Assembly (NCBI GenBank): GCA_002377695.1
Contig: DFQH01000006.1
Location: 1 to 64,000 of the forward strand
DNA length: 64,000 bases
Origin: Citromicrobium sp. UBA3494
GTDB lineage: Bacteria > Pseudomonadota > Alphaproteobacteria > Sphingomonadales > Sphingomonadaceae
Direction of reading: 5' to 3'
Shown here: positions 34,730 to 45,848 of the stretch, one piece after another
Layout of the letters: every line of letters starts with the position of its first letter
How positions within the stretch are numbered: position 1 is the stretch's first letter
The notes under the pieces: generated by a model
What the model was told of the DNA's origin: nothing
What the model saw: the letters and a program-made list of their open reading frames with translations, nothing else
The model's database searches: none
Made by a program: the position numbers and the translations under genes

Positions 34730-35848
34730 TCAACTCCCTCGGTAATAGCGATGGGGGACAAAGGGCATTTCCGCGACGCGCGCGGGGAGGCGTTTGTTCC
34801 GGACCTGCACCTCCAGCGAAGTGCCGATCTCGGCATGGGCAGCATCGACATAGCCCATGGCGATGGGATGGCCGAGCGTGGGCGAGAAGCCACCGCTGGT
34901 GACGGTACCGACCTGCGTGTCGCCCGCGAAGATTTCCGCCCCCTCGCGCGCGGGCAGCCGCCCGTCGAGCACGAGGCCGATGCGGGTGCGCTGCGAACCG
35001 TCGAGCAGCGCCGCACTGATCCGCTCGTGCCCGTGATAGCCGCCGGTCTCGCGCCGCTTCTTGCTCAGCGCAAAAGTGAGGTCGGCGCTGACCGGATCGA
35101 TTTCGGCGGTGAGGTCGTGCCCGTAGAGCGGCAGGCCCGCTTCGAGGCGCAAGGAATCGCGCGCGCCCAGCCCGATCGGCTTGACGCGCTTGTCTTCCAC
35201 CAGCGCGGTGGCGAGCTTCTCCGCATGCTCGGCGGGGACCGAAATCTCGAACCCGTCCTCGCCGGTATAGCCCGCGCGGCTGATCCACAGCGGCACGCCG
35301 TTCCAGTCGTAATAGCCTGCGGTCATGAACACGAGTTCGGCGGCGCCCGGCACCAGTTCGCCCAGCGCATCGACCGCTTCGGGACCCTGCAATGCCAGCA
35401 GCGCCTGCTCGTCATGGTGGGTCAGCGTAATCTCGTCGGGCAGGTGTTCGCGCAGGAACGCGATATCGTCCCACTTGCATGCGCCGTTGACCACCAGCGC
35501 GATATGCTCGCCGGTATTGGTGATCATCAGATCGTCGAGGATGCCGCCATCTTCCGCCAGCAGCAGCGAATAGCGCATCTTGCCGGGCTTGAGGCTGGAG
35601 ACGAGACCGGGGACCAGCGCTTCCAGCGCTTGCGCTGCACCGTCGCCGGAGAGCGTCAGCTGGCCCATGTGGCTCACGTCGAACAGGCCCGCGTGGGCGC
35701 GCGTCCAGTCGTGTTCCGCCACGATGCCTTCATACTGGATCGGCATCTCGTAGCCCGCGAAAGGAACCATGCGCGCGCCATGGGCGCGATGCCACGCATC
35801 GAGGGCCAGGGCTTCGGGCGGAGTTTCGGTCTCTTCTTCGCTCATCAT
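34730..35848 (-). CDS. gcvT: Aminomethyltransferase (glycine cleavage T protein)
   Basis: This 372-aa enzyme transfers the methylene group from aminomethyl-GcvH to tetrahydrofolate. Typical blocks are [13 protein letters not shown] (about 27-39), [11 protein letters not shown] (about 53-63, with the catalytic-region Asp), and [13 protein letters not shown] (about 188-200). Two adjacent ATG codons open the gene at 35848; a longer frame upstream only covers the riboswitch. It is the first gene after the tandem glycine riboswitch, so its expression should rise with glycine. Confidence 0.96.
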   Translation of the reverse strand: MMSEEETETPPEALALDAWHRAHGARMVPFAGYEMPIQYEGIVAEHDWTRAHAGLFDVSHMGQLTLSGDGAAQALEALVPGLVSSLKPGKMRYSLLLAEDGGILDDLMITNTGEHIALVVNGACKWDDIAFLREHLPDEITLTHHDEQALLALQGPEAVDALGELVPGAAELVFMTAGYYDWNGVPLWISRAGYTGEDGFEISVPAEHAEKLATALVEDKRVKPIGLGARDSLRLEAGLPLYGHDLTAEIDPVSADLTFALSKKRRETGGYHGHERISAALLDGSQRTRIGLVLDGRLPAREGAEIFAGDTQVGTVTSGGFSPTLGHPIAMGYVDAAHAEIGTSLEVQVRNKRLPARVAEMPFVPHRYYRGS

Positions 35849-35900
35849 TTCATATCCGACAGTCGCGGGAAGACGCGCGGTATCGCGCATCCTTGCCGCC

Positions 35901-36082
35901 AGCCCCCTCTGTCGGAAAACCTGAGAGCGTACCCCTTCGGTGGCCTGCCTTGTCGGGCGAGGCGCTTTCCAGAGTGTCCGTTCGGCGCGCGCGGTTCGTC
36001 GTGCCTGAGAGTTTCCGGGGCGGTTGCTCCTTCGGCGCCGCCGGCCTTTCGGCCCGCGATCTCTCCCGCGCGCTCCGCCGCA
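35901..36082 (-). ncRNA. Tandem glycine riboswitch
   Basis: Read on the minus strand, aptamer 1 begins CGGGAGAGATCGC and contains GCCGAAGGAGCAACCG and GGAAACTCTCAGGCA. A short linker leads to aptamer 2, which begins GGACACTCTGGAAAGC, contains CACCGAAGGGGTACG and CTCTCAGG, and closes with CCGACAGAGGG. These are the hallmark core sequences of the two-aptamer glycine riboswitch. The element stands about 50 bases before gcvT and should activate the cleavage operon when glycine is high. I see no obvious terminator in the remaining leader, so translational control is possible. Confidence 0.93.
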
Positions 36083-36184
36083 GGTTTGCACCTGCGAAGA
36101 ACAGCCCTGCCATGGGGGATTCACAGCCGGGGGTCAATCGGCCAAAAGGCGATACCGGCGACCGAAGTGTTGCCCGCCCCGCCA

Positions 36185-37186
36185 TCAGCACCACCGGCTG
36201 CGGATCGGCATGTCGGGCGAATAATAGTTGAGATACTGCACCAGCCGCGGCCGGCCGGAGCGATTGGGGCTTGCCCCGTGCGGCAAATCCTGTCGCCAGA
36301 TGATGAGGTCGCCCGCGTTCGCCGCGATGCACTTTTCCTCTGCCGAGAGATCGACCTCCCTGGGATCGGCGGCACCGATCCCGTCGAGCCACGCGTCTAT
36401 CCGCTTGTGAAACCCCGGTACGCAGCGGAAGGCACCCTGATCCTCGCGCGTGCCGGTAAGATAGAGCAAGCCCTGCGTGCCGAAGGGAATCGGCCGGGCG
36501 AGGCTGACATCCCAGTGCAGATCCGATCCCCTGAAACGGTATCCCGCGGTTTGAGGCGGATTGAAGCCGAGCCTGTCGATCGTGGCCCAGAGATTTTCGC
36601 TCTCCCAAAGCTGTGCGAACGCCTTGTGGATACGCACGCTGCCTCGCGCGGCAGCCATGGCAGGGTGGCGGTAGACAGGGATCATGATCCCGTCCGTATC
36701 GCCTCCATACCAGCTCGAAGGATCGTCGGGGGAGGCGTCCAGCCAATCCCATATGACACGGCTCAGCATTTCGGCGTGTTCGGGTTCGATCGCCTGGCGG
36801 AGCACCACATAGCCCCGATCGTCCCAGAAGCGCAGCGCCGCCTCGTCCAGAACCGGCGGCATTGCGGCGATCAGGCCAAGGCGCGCACTCGCATCCCTGT
36901 CGAGGGGCCGATCGTGAAGCCACGCGTGATAGCGCGTGAGGAGCGCAGGATCGGGCTGTCCTGCCGTGGCGATGATCCACGCGCGAAATTCTTCGAAGGA
37001 CGGCCTCTCGCCATGAAGGAAGCGGTAGACCTCCTTGTTGCCCAGCGCGAGCGTGTCGAGCAGCAGTTTGCAAACCATCTCGCCCGGCGGCGGCCCACCT
37101 CGCACCTGCGCGGCGTGAAACTGTTCGAGACAGGCGATCTCGGGGAGGACGTCCGGCCCGGATGGATGGTGTCCGCCCTCAGCCAT
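36185..37186 (-). CDS. Phytanoyl-CoA dioxygenase-like Fe(II)/2-oxoglutarate oxygenase
   Basis: This 333-aa protein has a helical N-terminal part (about 1-110) without a named family, then a PhyH-like double-stranded beta-helix. Iron ligands are the His and Asp of LHWDVSL (about 222-228) and the His of LPHGASPN (about 303-310); the 2-oxoglutarate Arg is in GRPRLVQYLN. FWDDRGYVVLRQAI (about 117-130) is the usual PhyH beginning. The substrate is unknown. It is followed by the glycine riboswitch on the same strand but is not part of that operon. Confidence 0.85.
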   Translation of the reverse strand: MAEGGHHPSGPDVLPEIACLEQFHAAQVRGGPPPGEMVCKLLLDTLALGNKEVYRFLHGERPSFEEFRAWIIATAGQPDPALLTRYHAWLHDRPLDRDASARLGLIAAMPPVLDEAALRFWDDRGYVVLRQAIEPEHAEMLSRVIWDWLDASPDDPSSWYGGDTDGIMIPVYRHPAMAAARGSVRIHKAFAQLWESENLWATIDRLGFNPPQTAGYRFRGSDLHWDVSLARPIPFGTQGLLYLTGTREDQGAFRCVPGFHKRIDAWLDGIGAADPREVDLSAEEKCIAANAGDLIIWRQDLPHGASPNRSGRPRLVQYLNYYSPDMPIRSRWC

Positions 37187-37364
37187 CGTTCTGCACTACG
37201 CTGATCGATGGTCCTTCAGATCCTGCGCCCGTCATCCCGGCCGGCCTCGACCGACGGAGAATGCTCGACGGACCTTCACCGGCTCTCCACCGGGGCTCGA
37301 CTTCGCCGGCGCCGGACCACATAAAGTAACGGGCGCAAGAGAAGCGAAGAGAGAGGATCAATAC

Positions 37365-37664
37365 ATGGCAGATAATCCGAATTATCCCGTCGGGACGGCA
37401 AGTGTCGGATGGACCGACAAGTCGGGCGCAGGCCAGCTGCACGTCTTTTCGACCGATGGTTATGAAGTGATCGAACGCTACTGGAACGGATCGGGCTGGT
37501 CGACGGGCGACTTCAAGCAGCCCGGCTCCCAGGTTTCCGCCACGGGTTTCATGGGCGAAGACGGGTTCCATATTCGTGTCTACTGCACATCGGGCAACAA
37601 AACGACCGAGTGGTGCAAGGACGGCGACGGTGCCTGGTTCCAGGGCGGCTACACCACGGAGTAG
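37365..37664 (+). CDS. RSL/BambL-like fucose-binding lectin
   Basis: This 99-aa protein has two tandem blades of about 45 residues, as in the Ralstonia lectin RSL, which trimerises into a six-bladed propeller. Blade 1: LHVFSTDGYEVIERYWNGSG; blade 2: IRVYCTSGNKTTEWCKDGDG. Against RSL as I remember it, one sugar site keeps Trp40, Trp45, Arg71 and Glu82. The other keeps Glu37 and Trp91 but has His26 for the Arg and Lys85 for a Trp. There is no signal peptide. AGAGAGGA lies six bases before the ATG. It stands alone between two minus-strand genes, which suggests separate acquisition. Confidence 0.85.
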   Translation: MADNPNYPVGTASVGWTDKSGAGQLHVFSTDGYEVIERYWNGSGWSTGDFKQPGSQVSATGFMGEDGFHIRVYCTSGNKTTEWCKDGDGAWFQGGYTTE

Positions 37665-37682
37665 GCGAACAGCGATAAACAT

Positions 37683-40379
37683 CTAGTCGAGGTTCGGCCT
37701 CAGCCACCGCTCCGCCGTGGCGAGGTCGACCTCGCGACGCTTCGCGTAATCCTCCAGCTGGTCGCGGCCGATGGTGGCAACGCCGAAATAGGCGCTTTCG
37801 GGATGCCCGAAATAGAGCCCGCTGACGGCTGAGGTGGGCCACATGGCGAAGCTCTCCGTCAGGGAAAGGCCCGTGTTCTCTTCCGCGTCCAGCATGTCGA
37901 ACAGGATCGGCTTCAAGGAATGGTCGGGGCATGCAGGATAGCCCGGGGCGGGCCGGATGCCGCGATACTGTTCCTTGATAAGCGCTTCGTTGGTGAACTG
38001 TTCGTCGGGGGCGTAGCCCCACAATTCCTTGCGCACCTTCTCGTGCAGCGCCTCGGCGAAGGCTTCCGCGAAGCGGTCCGCCAACGCCTTGAGCAGGATG
38101 TCCGAATAATCGTCCTTGGCTTCTTGGAAGCGCTTCGAGGGCTCGTCGATACCATGGATGCCGACCGCGAAACCGCCGACCCAGTCGCCCGCCGGATCGA
38201 CGAAATCGGCCAGGCACATGTTCGGGCGTTCCCGGCTCTTCTTCACCTGCTGGCGCAGCATCGGCAGGCGCGCGCTGCGCTCGTTCGTGCGGTCGAGATC
38301 GGGGATGGCGCCGTCCTCGTAATGGCCGCCATCCTTGCTGACCACGTCGTGCACGTGCCGGTAATGGATCACCAGATCGTCGCCGTCGCGATGGCACGGC
38401 CACAGGCCCGCAACGCCGCGCGCCTTGAGCCAGTTTTCCTCGACGATCGTGTCGAGCATGGCCTGCGCATCGTCCCACAGGCTGCGCGCGCTTTCGCCCA
38501 CGGTCTCGTCTTCCAGGATCGCCGGATAGTTGCCGTGCAGTTCCCACGCGCGGAAGAAGGGCGTCCAGTCGATATAGTTGCGCAGTTCCGCAATCGACCA
38601 GTCGTCGAACACATGCAGGCCCGGCTTGATGGGCGCGCGCGGCTTCTCGGAAAAGTCGATCGGCGCCGCGTTCTCGCGCGCCTCCTCGATCGGCAGCAGT
38701 TTGCTGGGCCCCTTGCCCGCGCGTTTTTCACGCACGGTGTGGTATTCTTCAGCCGTATCGCTGACGAAGGCATCGCGCTGCGTATCCGACAGCAGACGAC
38801 TGGCGACGCCGACCGCACGGCTCGCGTCGAGCACGTGGATCACCGGCCCGTCATAGGCCTGGTCGATCTTGAGCGCGGTGTGCACCTTGCTGGTGGTCGC
38901 GCCGCCGATCAGCAGCGGAATGTCCATCCCCGCGTCCTGCATTTCCTCGGCCACGGTCACCATTTCGTCCAGCGAGGGGGTGATCAGGCCCGACAGGCCG
39001 ATTATGTCGGCATCGTTCTCGTTGGCGGCCTTCAGGATGTCGCTCCACGGTACCATCACGCCGAGATCGATCACTTCGTAGCCATTGCACTGCAGCACGA
39101 CGCCGACGATGTTCTTGCCGATATCGTGCACGTCGCCCTTCACGGTCGCCATCACGATCTTGCCCTTGGCCTTGGCGTTCTCGTCCTTTTCCTCCTCGAT
39201 GAAGGGGAACAGGTAGCCCACTGCCTTCTTCATCACGCGGGCGGACTTGACCACCTGCGGCAGGAACATCTTGCCCGATCCGAACAGGTCGCCGACCACG
39301 TTCATCCCGTCCATCAGCGGGCCTTCGATCACCTCGATCGGGCGCCCGCCGCGTTCGGCGGTGGCGGCGCGCATTTCCTCGGTATCGTCGATGATATGTG
39401 CGTCGATGCCCTTGACCAGCGCGTGCTCCAGCCGCTTCTCGACCGGCCAGCCGCGCCATTCTGCGGCTTCCTTTTCCGCCTTCTTGTCCTTGCCCTTGTA
39501 GCTTTCGGCGAGCGCGATCAGCTTCTCGGTCGCGGTATCGTCACCTTCGACCTCGCGGTTGAGGATAACGTCTTCGCACGCCTCGCGCAGTTCGGGATCG
39601 ATATCGTCGTAGACGTCCAGCTGGCCTGCATTGACGATCGCCATGTCGAAGCCGAGCGGAATGGCGTGGTACAGGAAGACCGAGTGCATCGCCCGGCGCA
39701 CGATCTCGTTGCCGCGAAAGCTGAAGGAGAGGTTCGAAAGGCCGCCGCTGGTCTTGGCGTGCGGGCACTTTTCCTTGATCTCCTTCACCGCCTCCAGGAA
39801 ATCGAGCCCGTAGCGATCATGCTCCTCGATCCCCGTTGCCACAGCGAAGATATTGGGATCGAAGATGATGTCTTCGGGCGGGAAGCCGATTCCCGTCAGC
39901 AGCTTGTAGGCGCGGGTGCAGATTTCGACCTTGCGCTCCTTGGTGTCCGCCTGGCCGACCTCGTCGAAGGCCATCACCACCGCGGCGGCGCCATAATCCA
40001 TGCACCTGCGCGCATGATCGAGGAATTCCTCCTCGCCTTCCTTCATGCTGATCGAATTGACGATCGGCTTGCCGGACACGCACTGCAGCCCGGCTTCGAT
40101 CACCTCCCACTTGGAGCTGTCGACCATGATCGGCACGCGTGCGATATCGGGCTCTGCGGTGATCAGCTTGAGGAACGTGGTCATCGCCTCGACCGCGTCG
40201 AGCAGGCCTTCGTCCATGTTCACGTCGATCACCTGCGCGCCGTTCTCCACCTGCTGGCGCGCGACTTCCACGGCGGCGGTGTAATCGCCATTCATGATGA
40301 GCTTCTTGAACCGGGCGGACCCGGTCACATTCGTACGCTCGCCGATATTGACGAAGCTGGCGGTGGCTTGATCTGTCAT
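37683..40379 (-). CDS. metH: Methionine synthase, cobalamin-dependent, folate/B12/AdoMet part (split MetH)
   Basis: This 898-aa protein moves a methyl group from methyl-tetrahydrofolate through cobalamin to homocysteine held by the partner subunit. Domains in order: pterin-binding (about 8-265, starting [13 protein letters not shown]), B12 cap and Rossmann domains (about 320-550; the cobalt His is in [14 protein letters not shown]), and the reactivation domain (about 580-895). The homocysteine domain is missing because it is encoded by the preceding gene, which overlaps by one base (TGATG). Split MetH is frequent in alphaproteobacteria. All motifs are intact. Confidence 0.96.
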   Translation of the reverse strand: MTDQATASFVNIGERTNVTGSARFKKLIMNGDYTAAVEVARQQVENGAQVIDVNMDEGLLDAVEAMTTFLKLITAEPDIARVPIMVDSSKWEVIEAGLQCVSGKPIVNSISMKEGEEEFLDHARRCMDYGAAAVVMAFDEVGQADTKERKVEICTRAYKLLTGIGFPPEDIIFDPNIFAVATGIEEHDRYGLDFLEAVKEIKEKCPHAKTSGGLSNLSFSFRGNEIVRRAMHSVFLYHAIPLGFDMAIVNAGQLDVYDDIDPELREACEDVILNREVEGDDTATEKLIALAESYKGKDKKAEKEAAEWRGWPVEKRLEHALVKGIDAHIIDDTEEMRAATAERGGRPIEVIEGPLMDGMNVVGDLFGSGKMFLPQVVKSARVMKKAVGYLFPFIEEEKDENAKAKGKIVMATVKGDVHDIGKNIVGVVLQCNGYEVIDLGVMVPWSDILKAANENDADIIGLSGLITPSLDEMVTVAEEMQDAGMDIPLLIGGATTSKVHTALKIDQAYDGPVIHVLDASRAVGVASRLLSDTQRDAFVSDTAEEYHTVREKRAGKGPSKLLPIEEARENAAPIDFSEKPRAPIKPGLHVFDDWSIAELRNYIDWTPFFRAWELHGNYPAILEDETVGESARSLWDDAQAMLDTIVEENWLKARGVAGLWPCHRDGDDLVIHYRHVHDVVSKDGGHYEDGAIPDLDRTNERSARLPMLRQQVKKSRERPNMCLADFVDPAGDWVGGFAVGIHGIDEPSKRFQEAKDDYSDILLKALADRFAEAFAEALHEKVRKELWGYAPDEQFTNEALIKEQYRGIRPAPGYPACPDHSLKPILFDMLDAEENTGLSLTESFAMWPTSAVSGLYFGHPESAYFGVATIGRDQLEDYAKRREVDLATAERWLRPNLD

Positions 40380-41449
40380 CAGGCTGCAATCTCAAAGGGT
40401 TCGAGGCCGGCCAGCCGCATGGCGGGCTTCGCTTCGGCCAGAGTGCGCGGGGCAAGGCCATCGACGGCCCTGGCCATCGCGGCGATATGTTCGGGCGTGG
40501 AGCCGCAGCATCCGCCCAGGATGTTCACATTGCCGTTGGTGGCCCACTTGGTGACGAGTTCCGCCGTCGTTTCCGGCGCCTCGTCGTATTCGCCCAGCTC
40601 GTTGGGCAGGCCCGCATTGGGATAGACCATCACCAGCGTATCGGCGAGCTTGGCCAGCAGCTGCACATGCGGGCGCAACTGCTCGGCGCCGAAACTGCAA
40701 TTGAGCCCGATGGTGACGGGCTTTGCATGGCGCACCGAATGCCAGAACGCCTCCACCGTGTGGCCCGAAAGATTGCGGCCCGAAAGATCGGTCAGCGTCA
40801 TGGACATCATGATCGGCACCTCATGGCCGACCTCGCGCTCCAGCTTCTTCACCGCGAAGATGCCCGCCTTGGCGTTGAGCGTATCGAACACGGTCTCGAT
40901 CAGGATGAAGTCCGCCCCGCCCTTGACCAGCGCGGCGGCCTGTTCGTGGTAGACATCCACCAGATGATCGAAGGTGATCTCGCGGTAGCCCGGGTCTTCC
41001 ACATCCGGGCTGAGCGAGAGCGTCTTGTTGGTGGGCCCGATGGCACCGGCAACGAACCGCGGGCGCCCGTCCTTCTCGGCATATTCCTGCGCCAGTTCGC
41101 ACGCGATGCGCGCGGATTCGACATTGATCGCCTCGACCTTGCCTTCCGCGTTGTAATCCGCCTGGCTGATGCGGTTGGCGGAGAAGGTGTTGGTGGCAAC
41201 GATATCCGAACCGGCGTCGAAATAGGCGCGGGTAATGTCTTCGATCACGTCGGGCCGGGTCAGCGCGAGAATGTCGTTATTGCCCTTCTGGTCCGCCGTC
41301 AGGCCCAGATCGCCCGCGTAGTCCTTTTCTTCCAGCTTGCGGTTCTGGATCTGCGTGCCGAAGGCGCCGTCGGAGATCAGGATGCGCTCGGCCGCTTCGG
41401 CCATCAGTCTTTCGCGGGCGCCATCGCCCCTGGTGCTAGCGTCGGTCAT
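40379..41449 (-). CDS. Methionine synthase homocysteine S-methyltransferase part (split MetH)
   Basis: This 356-aa homocysteine-binding subunit supplies the first domain of MetH. The zinc ligands are the Cys of [15 protein letters not shown] (about 233-247) and the double Cys of [12 protein letters not shown] (about 315-326). [13 protein letters not shown] is the usual family start (about 23-35). The ATG at 41449 overlaps the metF stop (ATGA), and the stop overlaps the large MetH part by one base, so equal expression is expected. Confidence 0.95.
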   Translation of the reverse strand: MTDASTRGDGARERLMAEAAERILISDGAFGTQIQNRKLEEKDYAGDLGLTADQKGNNDILALTRPDVIEDITRAYFDAGSDIVATNTFSANRISQADYNAEGKVEAINVESARIACELAQEYAEKDGRPRFVAGAIGPTNKTLSLSPDVEDPGYREITFDHLVDVYHEQAAALVKGGADFILIETVFDTLNAKAGIFAVKKLEREVGHEVPIMMSMTLTDLSGRNLSGHTVEAFWHSVRHAKPVTIGLNCSFGAEQLRPHVQLLAKLADTLVMVYPNAGLPNELGEYDEAPETTAELVTKWATNGNVNILGGCCGSTPEHIAAMARAVDGLAPRTLAEAKPAMRLAGLEPFEIAA

Positions 41450-42405
41450 TGGCCGGTCTCCTGGCCGCCCTTCGGCCGCATCCCCAGCAGGTGGCAGATG
41501 GAATAGGCCAGATCGGCGCGGTTGAGCGTGTAGAAGTGATAGTGGCGGATGCCGCCCGCGTAGAGGCGGCGGCACATCTCGCCCGCCACCGTCGCGGCGA
41601 CGAGCTTGCGCGCGGAAGGCCGATCGTCCAGCCCTTCGAACAGGTCGTCCATCCAGTCCGGGAACTCGGCCCCGTTCTGACCGGCGAAAAGGCGCGCCTT
41701 GGCGACGTTGGTGATCGGCAGGATGCCCGGCACGATCGGCACGTCGATCCCCGCCTTGTCGGTCTTCTCGAGATAATCGAAGAAGGTGTTGGGCGAGAAG
41801 AAGAACTGGGTGATCGCGCGGCTGGCGCCTGCATCGATCTTGCGCTTCAGATAGTCGATCTCCGTCTGCTGGTCCTGCGCATCGGGATGCATCTCCGGAT
41901 AGGCGCTGACCGAGATTTCGAAATCGGCCACTTCCTTCAGCCCGTGAACCAGCTCTTCGGCGCTGTTATAGCCGTCCGGATGCGGCTCGAACGGGCCGAG
42001 GGTGCCGTCTTCCTGCGGCATGTCGCCGCGCAGCGCGACGATGTGGCGCACGCCCGCTTCCCAGTACTTTTCGGCAATGCGCTGCGTGTCCTTCTTAGAG
42101 GCGTTGACGCAGGTGAGGTGCGCGGCGGCGGGCAGACCCGCCTCGGAGATGATCCGCTCCACCGTCTTGTGCGTGCGCTCGCGGGTGGAGCCGCCCGCGC
42201 CGTAGGTGACGGACACGAAATGCGGATCGAGCGGCTTCAATTCCTGCACCGCGTTCCACAGCGATTCCTCCATCTTCTCGTTCTTGGGCGGGAAGAATTC
42301 GAAACTGGCGTCGATATCGCCCGGCAGGCCGCTGAACAGCGGATCGTCCTTGGCGCGAGTCTCTTCACGAGCGGGATCGAGCGCGGGAGTGGGTTGGGCC
42401 GTCAT
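41446..42405 (-). CDS. metF: 5,10-methylenetetrahydrofolate reductase
   Basis: This 319-aa flavoprotein makes 5-methyl-tetrahydrofolate, the methyl donor for MetH. It shows the TIM-barrel blocks SFEFFPPKNEKMEESLW (about 34-50), FVSVTYGAGGSTRERT (about 60-75), HLTCVNASK and the ALRGDMPQ segment (about 124-131) near the flavin. The start at 42405 overlaps the regulator gene by ATGA; a long frame upstream only shadows that gene. It lies within a regulator-metF-metH unit. Confidence 0.96.
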   Translation of the reverse strand: MTAQPTPALDPAREETRAKDDPLFSGLPGDIDASFEFFPPKNEKMEESLWNAVQELKPLDPHFVSVTYGAGGSTRERTHKTVERIISEAGLPAAAHLTCVNASKKDTQRIAEKYWEAGVRHIVALRGDMPQEDGTLGPFEPHPDGYNSAEELVHGLKEVADFEISVSAYPEMHPDAQDQQTEIDYLKRKIDAGASRAITQFFFSPNTFFDYLEKTDKAGIDVPIVPGILPITNVAKARLFAGQNGAEFPDWMDDLFEGLDDRPSARKLVAATVAGEMCRRLYAGGIRHYHFYTLNRADLAYSICHLLGMRPKGGQETGQ

Positions 42406-43403
42406 CGTGCCGCCTTTCGCTTGGTGTCGCGGGTGCCGAGCACATCGACGCGCCGTGCCACCCAGATTTTTACGGTAAGGGTTTCGCCCTCGAGCGCGCG
42501 CGGAGGTTCGGGCATGAAACCGATCTGTTCCAGCGCACTGGCAATGTGGTCGTCCTCGAAGCCCAGCCGCGCATGCTGATAGCGCTCGCGCAGCTCCTCG
42601 TGCCCGTGCGCAGCGAAATCGACGATCGCCAGCCGACCGCCGGGGCGCAGTACGCGCGCCGCTTCGCGCAGGGGTACCAGAAGGTCGGTCGCATAGTGCA
42701 GCACCTGGTGGAACAGCACGGTGTCGAAGGAACCGGCGTCGAACGGCAGGGCGTGAAAATCGCCCTGGACCAGTTCGATGCGGTCGGCGGGCAGGTTCTG
42801 TAACTTGGCCCGCGCAACCCGGAGCATTTCGAGGCTCTTGTCGAGCGCGACGACACGTTCGGCATCGGCCCCGAACAGTTCGGCCATCCGGCCCGTGCCG
42901 GTTCCGATATCGAGCATTTCGCCCAGCGGCTCGTGGTCGAGAGCGCTTCCGAGTGCGGCCTCCACCTGCTCGTCGGGGCTGTGGCGGCGGCGCAGGTCGT
43001 CCCATTCGCCCGCATGGCTTTCGAACCAGTCTGCGGCCTTGTCTTCGCGCGCGGTGCGAATCGCCGAAAGCTGGCGCCGGTCCTCTTCGCACTGTTCCGC
43101 GAACTCTGCGTCTTCCTGCTCGGCAATGGCAAGGAACCGGGCGACCGCCCCCGTCAGCGGAGAGGCGCCGGTCCCCGAAGGCGCGGCGCGCAGATAGATC
43201 CAGCTACCCTCCCGCCGGCGCAGCGCCAGCCCGGCGTCGCACAGGATCGACGCATGGCGCGAAACGCGCGGCTGGCTTTGCTGCAGCACCTGCGAAAGCT
43301 CGCCCACGGCGAGCTCCATGGTGCCCAGCAGACGCATGATCCGCAGCCGTGTGTTGTCGCCGAGCGCGCGAAGGATGGCTTCGGTCCGCATGAGCCGGGA
43401 CAT
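42402..43403 (-). CDS. ArsR-family regulator fused to a SAM-dependent methyltransferase domain
   Basis: In this 333-aa fusion, residues about 1-85 are a winged helix of the ArsR type (LRALGDNTRLRIMRLL, then SQPRVSRHASIL as recognition helix). Residues about 125-320 are a class I methyltransferase with MLDIGTGTGRMAE as SAM site. Proteins of this design next to metF/metH are linked to control of the methionine cycle through SAM or SAH (SahR-type); that assignment is from memory of the family. The ATG at 43403 lies inside a palindromic operator, so the Met at 43391 is an alternative start. It heads the metF-metH unit and likely controls it and itself. Confidence 0.88.
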   Translation of the reverse strand: MSRLMRTEAILRALGDNTRLRIMRLLGTMELAVGELSQVLQQSQPRVSRHASILCDAGLALRRREGSWIYLRAAPSGTGASPLTGAVARFLAIAEQEDAEFAEQCEEDRRQLSAIRTAREDKAADWFESHAGEWDDLRRRHSPDEQVEAALGSALDHEPLGEMLDIGTGTGRMAELFGADAERVVALDKSLEMLRVARAKLQNLPADRIELVQGDFHALPFDAGSFDTVLFHQVLHYATDLLVPLREAARVLRPGGRLAIVDFAAHGHEELRERYQHARLGFEDDHIASALEQIGFMPEPPRALEGETLTVKIWVARRVDVLGTRDTKRKAAR

Positions 43404-43421
43404 ATAAAGATATTTTTATAT
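43402..43421. promoter_or_regulatory. AT-rich palindromic operator at the start of the methionine operon
   Basis: ATATAAAGATATTTTTATAT is a 20-base palindrome with one mismatched pair in an otherwise GC-rich region. It covers the first codon of the ArsR-methyltransferase gene. It has the size and form expected for an ArsR-family dimer site and is the likely point of autoregulation. Confidence 0.65.
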
Positions 43422-43481
43422 CTACAAGTCTTGCGGGCCCCGTGGGCGCAGACGGGCGATGAAGCGAGACTGCGCCCCCGT

Positions 43482-44090
43482 TCAGCCGCCCTCGATCTGC
43501 CGCAGCAGCCGGAGCTGGGAATGACCCGCCTGGCTCAGCCGCCAGCTCTCCCCGTCGTGCAGGACCAGCCCGTCGGCCACCAGTTGCGCCTTTTGCGCGT
43601 CGCTGGCGTTGTCCCCTTCGGGCATCACGCGCCCGTAGCGGCCGCCGTGATAGATCAGCGGTTCGGCGGGGGTGCGTTCGAAATCGACGACTTCGCCCAG
43701 GAAAATCGCGTGGTCTCCGCCTTCGTATTCGAAACGCGCCGTACACCCGAAGCGCGCGGCACAGCCTTCGAGGCGGGGCGCGCCTTCGGGCCCGTCGCCG
43801 CAATTGAGACCGCCGAACTTGTCCGCGCCCCGGCTGGCGAAGCGGTTGGAGAGTTCCTGCTGGTCGGCGGCCAGGATATGTACGGCCCAGGCCCTGGCGG
43901 TGCGGAACACCGGCAGGTTGCGGCTGCCGAGCGAGAGGCTCCACAAGACCATCGGCGGGTCGAGCGAGACGGAATTGAAGCTGTTGGCGGTCAGCCCGGT
44001 CGGCTCGCCCTCGGCATCATAGGCGGTCACGATGGTGACGCCGGTCACGAAGGTGCCGAGCGCATCGCGGAAGGCGGATTGATCGATCAC
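43482..44090 (-). CDS. Flavin reductase-like FMN-binding protein
   Basis: This 202-aa protein has a split-barrel flavin reductase domain (about 1-155) with FVTGVTIVTAYD at the front, GLTANSFNSVSLDPPMVLWSL (about 33-53) at the FMN site, and a late FLGEVVDF strand. About 45 C-terminal residues form a small winged-helix-like tail ending LRLLRQIEGG. Such proteins supply reduced flavin to monooxygenases; no partner is adjacent. The start is taken as GTG at 44090, where family proteins begin. An upstream extension is not protein-like. It lies upstream of the methionine regulator on the same strand but 78 bases away with an operator between. Confidence 0.8.
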   Translation of the reverse strand: MIDQSAFRDALGTFVTGVTIVTAYDAEGEPTGLTANSFNSVSLDPPMVLWSLSLGSRNLPVFRTARAWAVHILAADQQELSNRFASRGADKFGGLNCGDGPEGAPRLEGCAARFGCTARFEYEGGDHAIFLGEVVDFERTPAEPLIYHGGRYGRVMPEGDNASDAQKAQLVADGLVLHDGESWRLSQAGHSQLRLLRQIEGG

Positions 44091-44334
44091 GGATGGAGCG
44101 AGTAGGCAGGCTGGCGAACAAGCGCAAGCCACTCGATGAGCGGCTCCGACGGAAGACCGCGCGAACAGCGGGCACGCGCCCGGCCAACCTGTCCACCGAT
44201 TCTCGCCCACCTGCCTCGGTTCGCCGCCCGCGCACTTTGACTGCGGCCGCACGGTGGCTAAAGCGGTCCGCGAAAGAAACTCGCGTATCCTCTGGCAACG
44301 CGTGCCGATCCAGAAACAAGGACTATACCGCCCT

Positions 44335-45441
<1,107 letters not shown>

Positions 45442-45463
45442 GAACACACAGGGAGAGAGAAGA

Positions 45464-45844
45464 ATGTTCAGCCACGTGATGCTCGGCGCCGACGATATCG
45501 ATGCCTCGAAAAAGTTCTACGACGCCTGCTTCAAGGCACTCGGCGGGCGCGAAGGCTCGGTCGATCCCAAGGGGCGTGTGATCTACATGCACAACGGGGG
45601 CGTCTTTCTGCTCACCAAGCCGATCGACGGCCAGCCCGCGAGCTGCGGCAATGGCTCCACGATCGGCTTCGCCGCCTCCAGCGAGGAAATGGCGGATGCC
45701 TGGCACGAAGCGGGCGCGGCCAATGGCGGCACGCCGATCGAAGACCCGCCCGGCATGCGCGAGGGCGCGGGCATGAAGCTCTACCTCGCCTACCTGCGCG
45801 ATCCGGCCGGCAACAAGGTCTGCGCGATGTATCGTCCGGGGTGA
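45464..45844 (+). CDS. Glyoxalase/VOC-family protein
   Basis: This 126-aa protein of the vicinal-oxygen-chelate fold starts MFSHVMLGADDIDASKKFYD with a metal-ligand His at residue 4, and ends YLRDPAGNKVCAMYRPG, the usual VOC finish. GGGAGAGAGAAG precedes the ATG. Because it lies between frmA and fghA with gaps of 22 and 4 bases, it is in the formaldehyde operon. It may handle another glutathione adduct such as that of methylglyoxal, but the substrate is unknown. Confidence 0.88.
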   Translation: MFSHVMLGADDIDASKKFYDACFKALGGREGSVDPKGRVIYMHNGGVFLLTKPIDGQPASCGNGSTIGFAASSEEMADAWHEAGAANGGTPIEDPPGMREGAGMKLYLAYLRDPAGNKVCAMYRPG

Positions 45845-45848
45845 CGGC

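Noticed and set aside
37920..40625. A 901-codon plus-strand frame opposite metH
   Set aside because: It is antisense shadow of an intact methionine synthase with all motifs on the minus strand.
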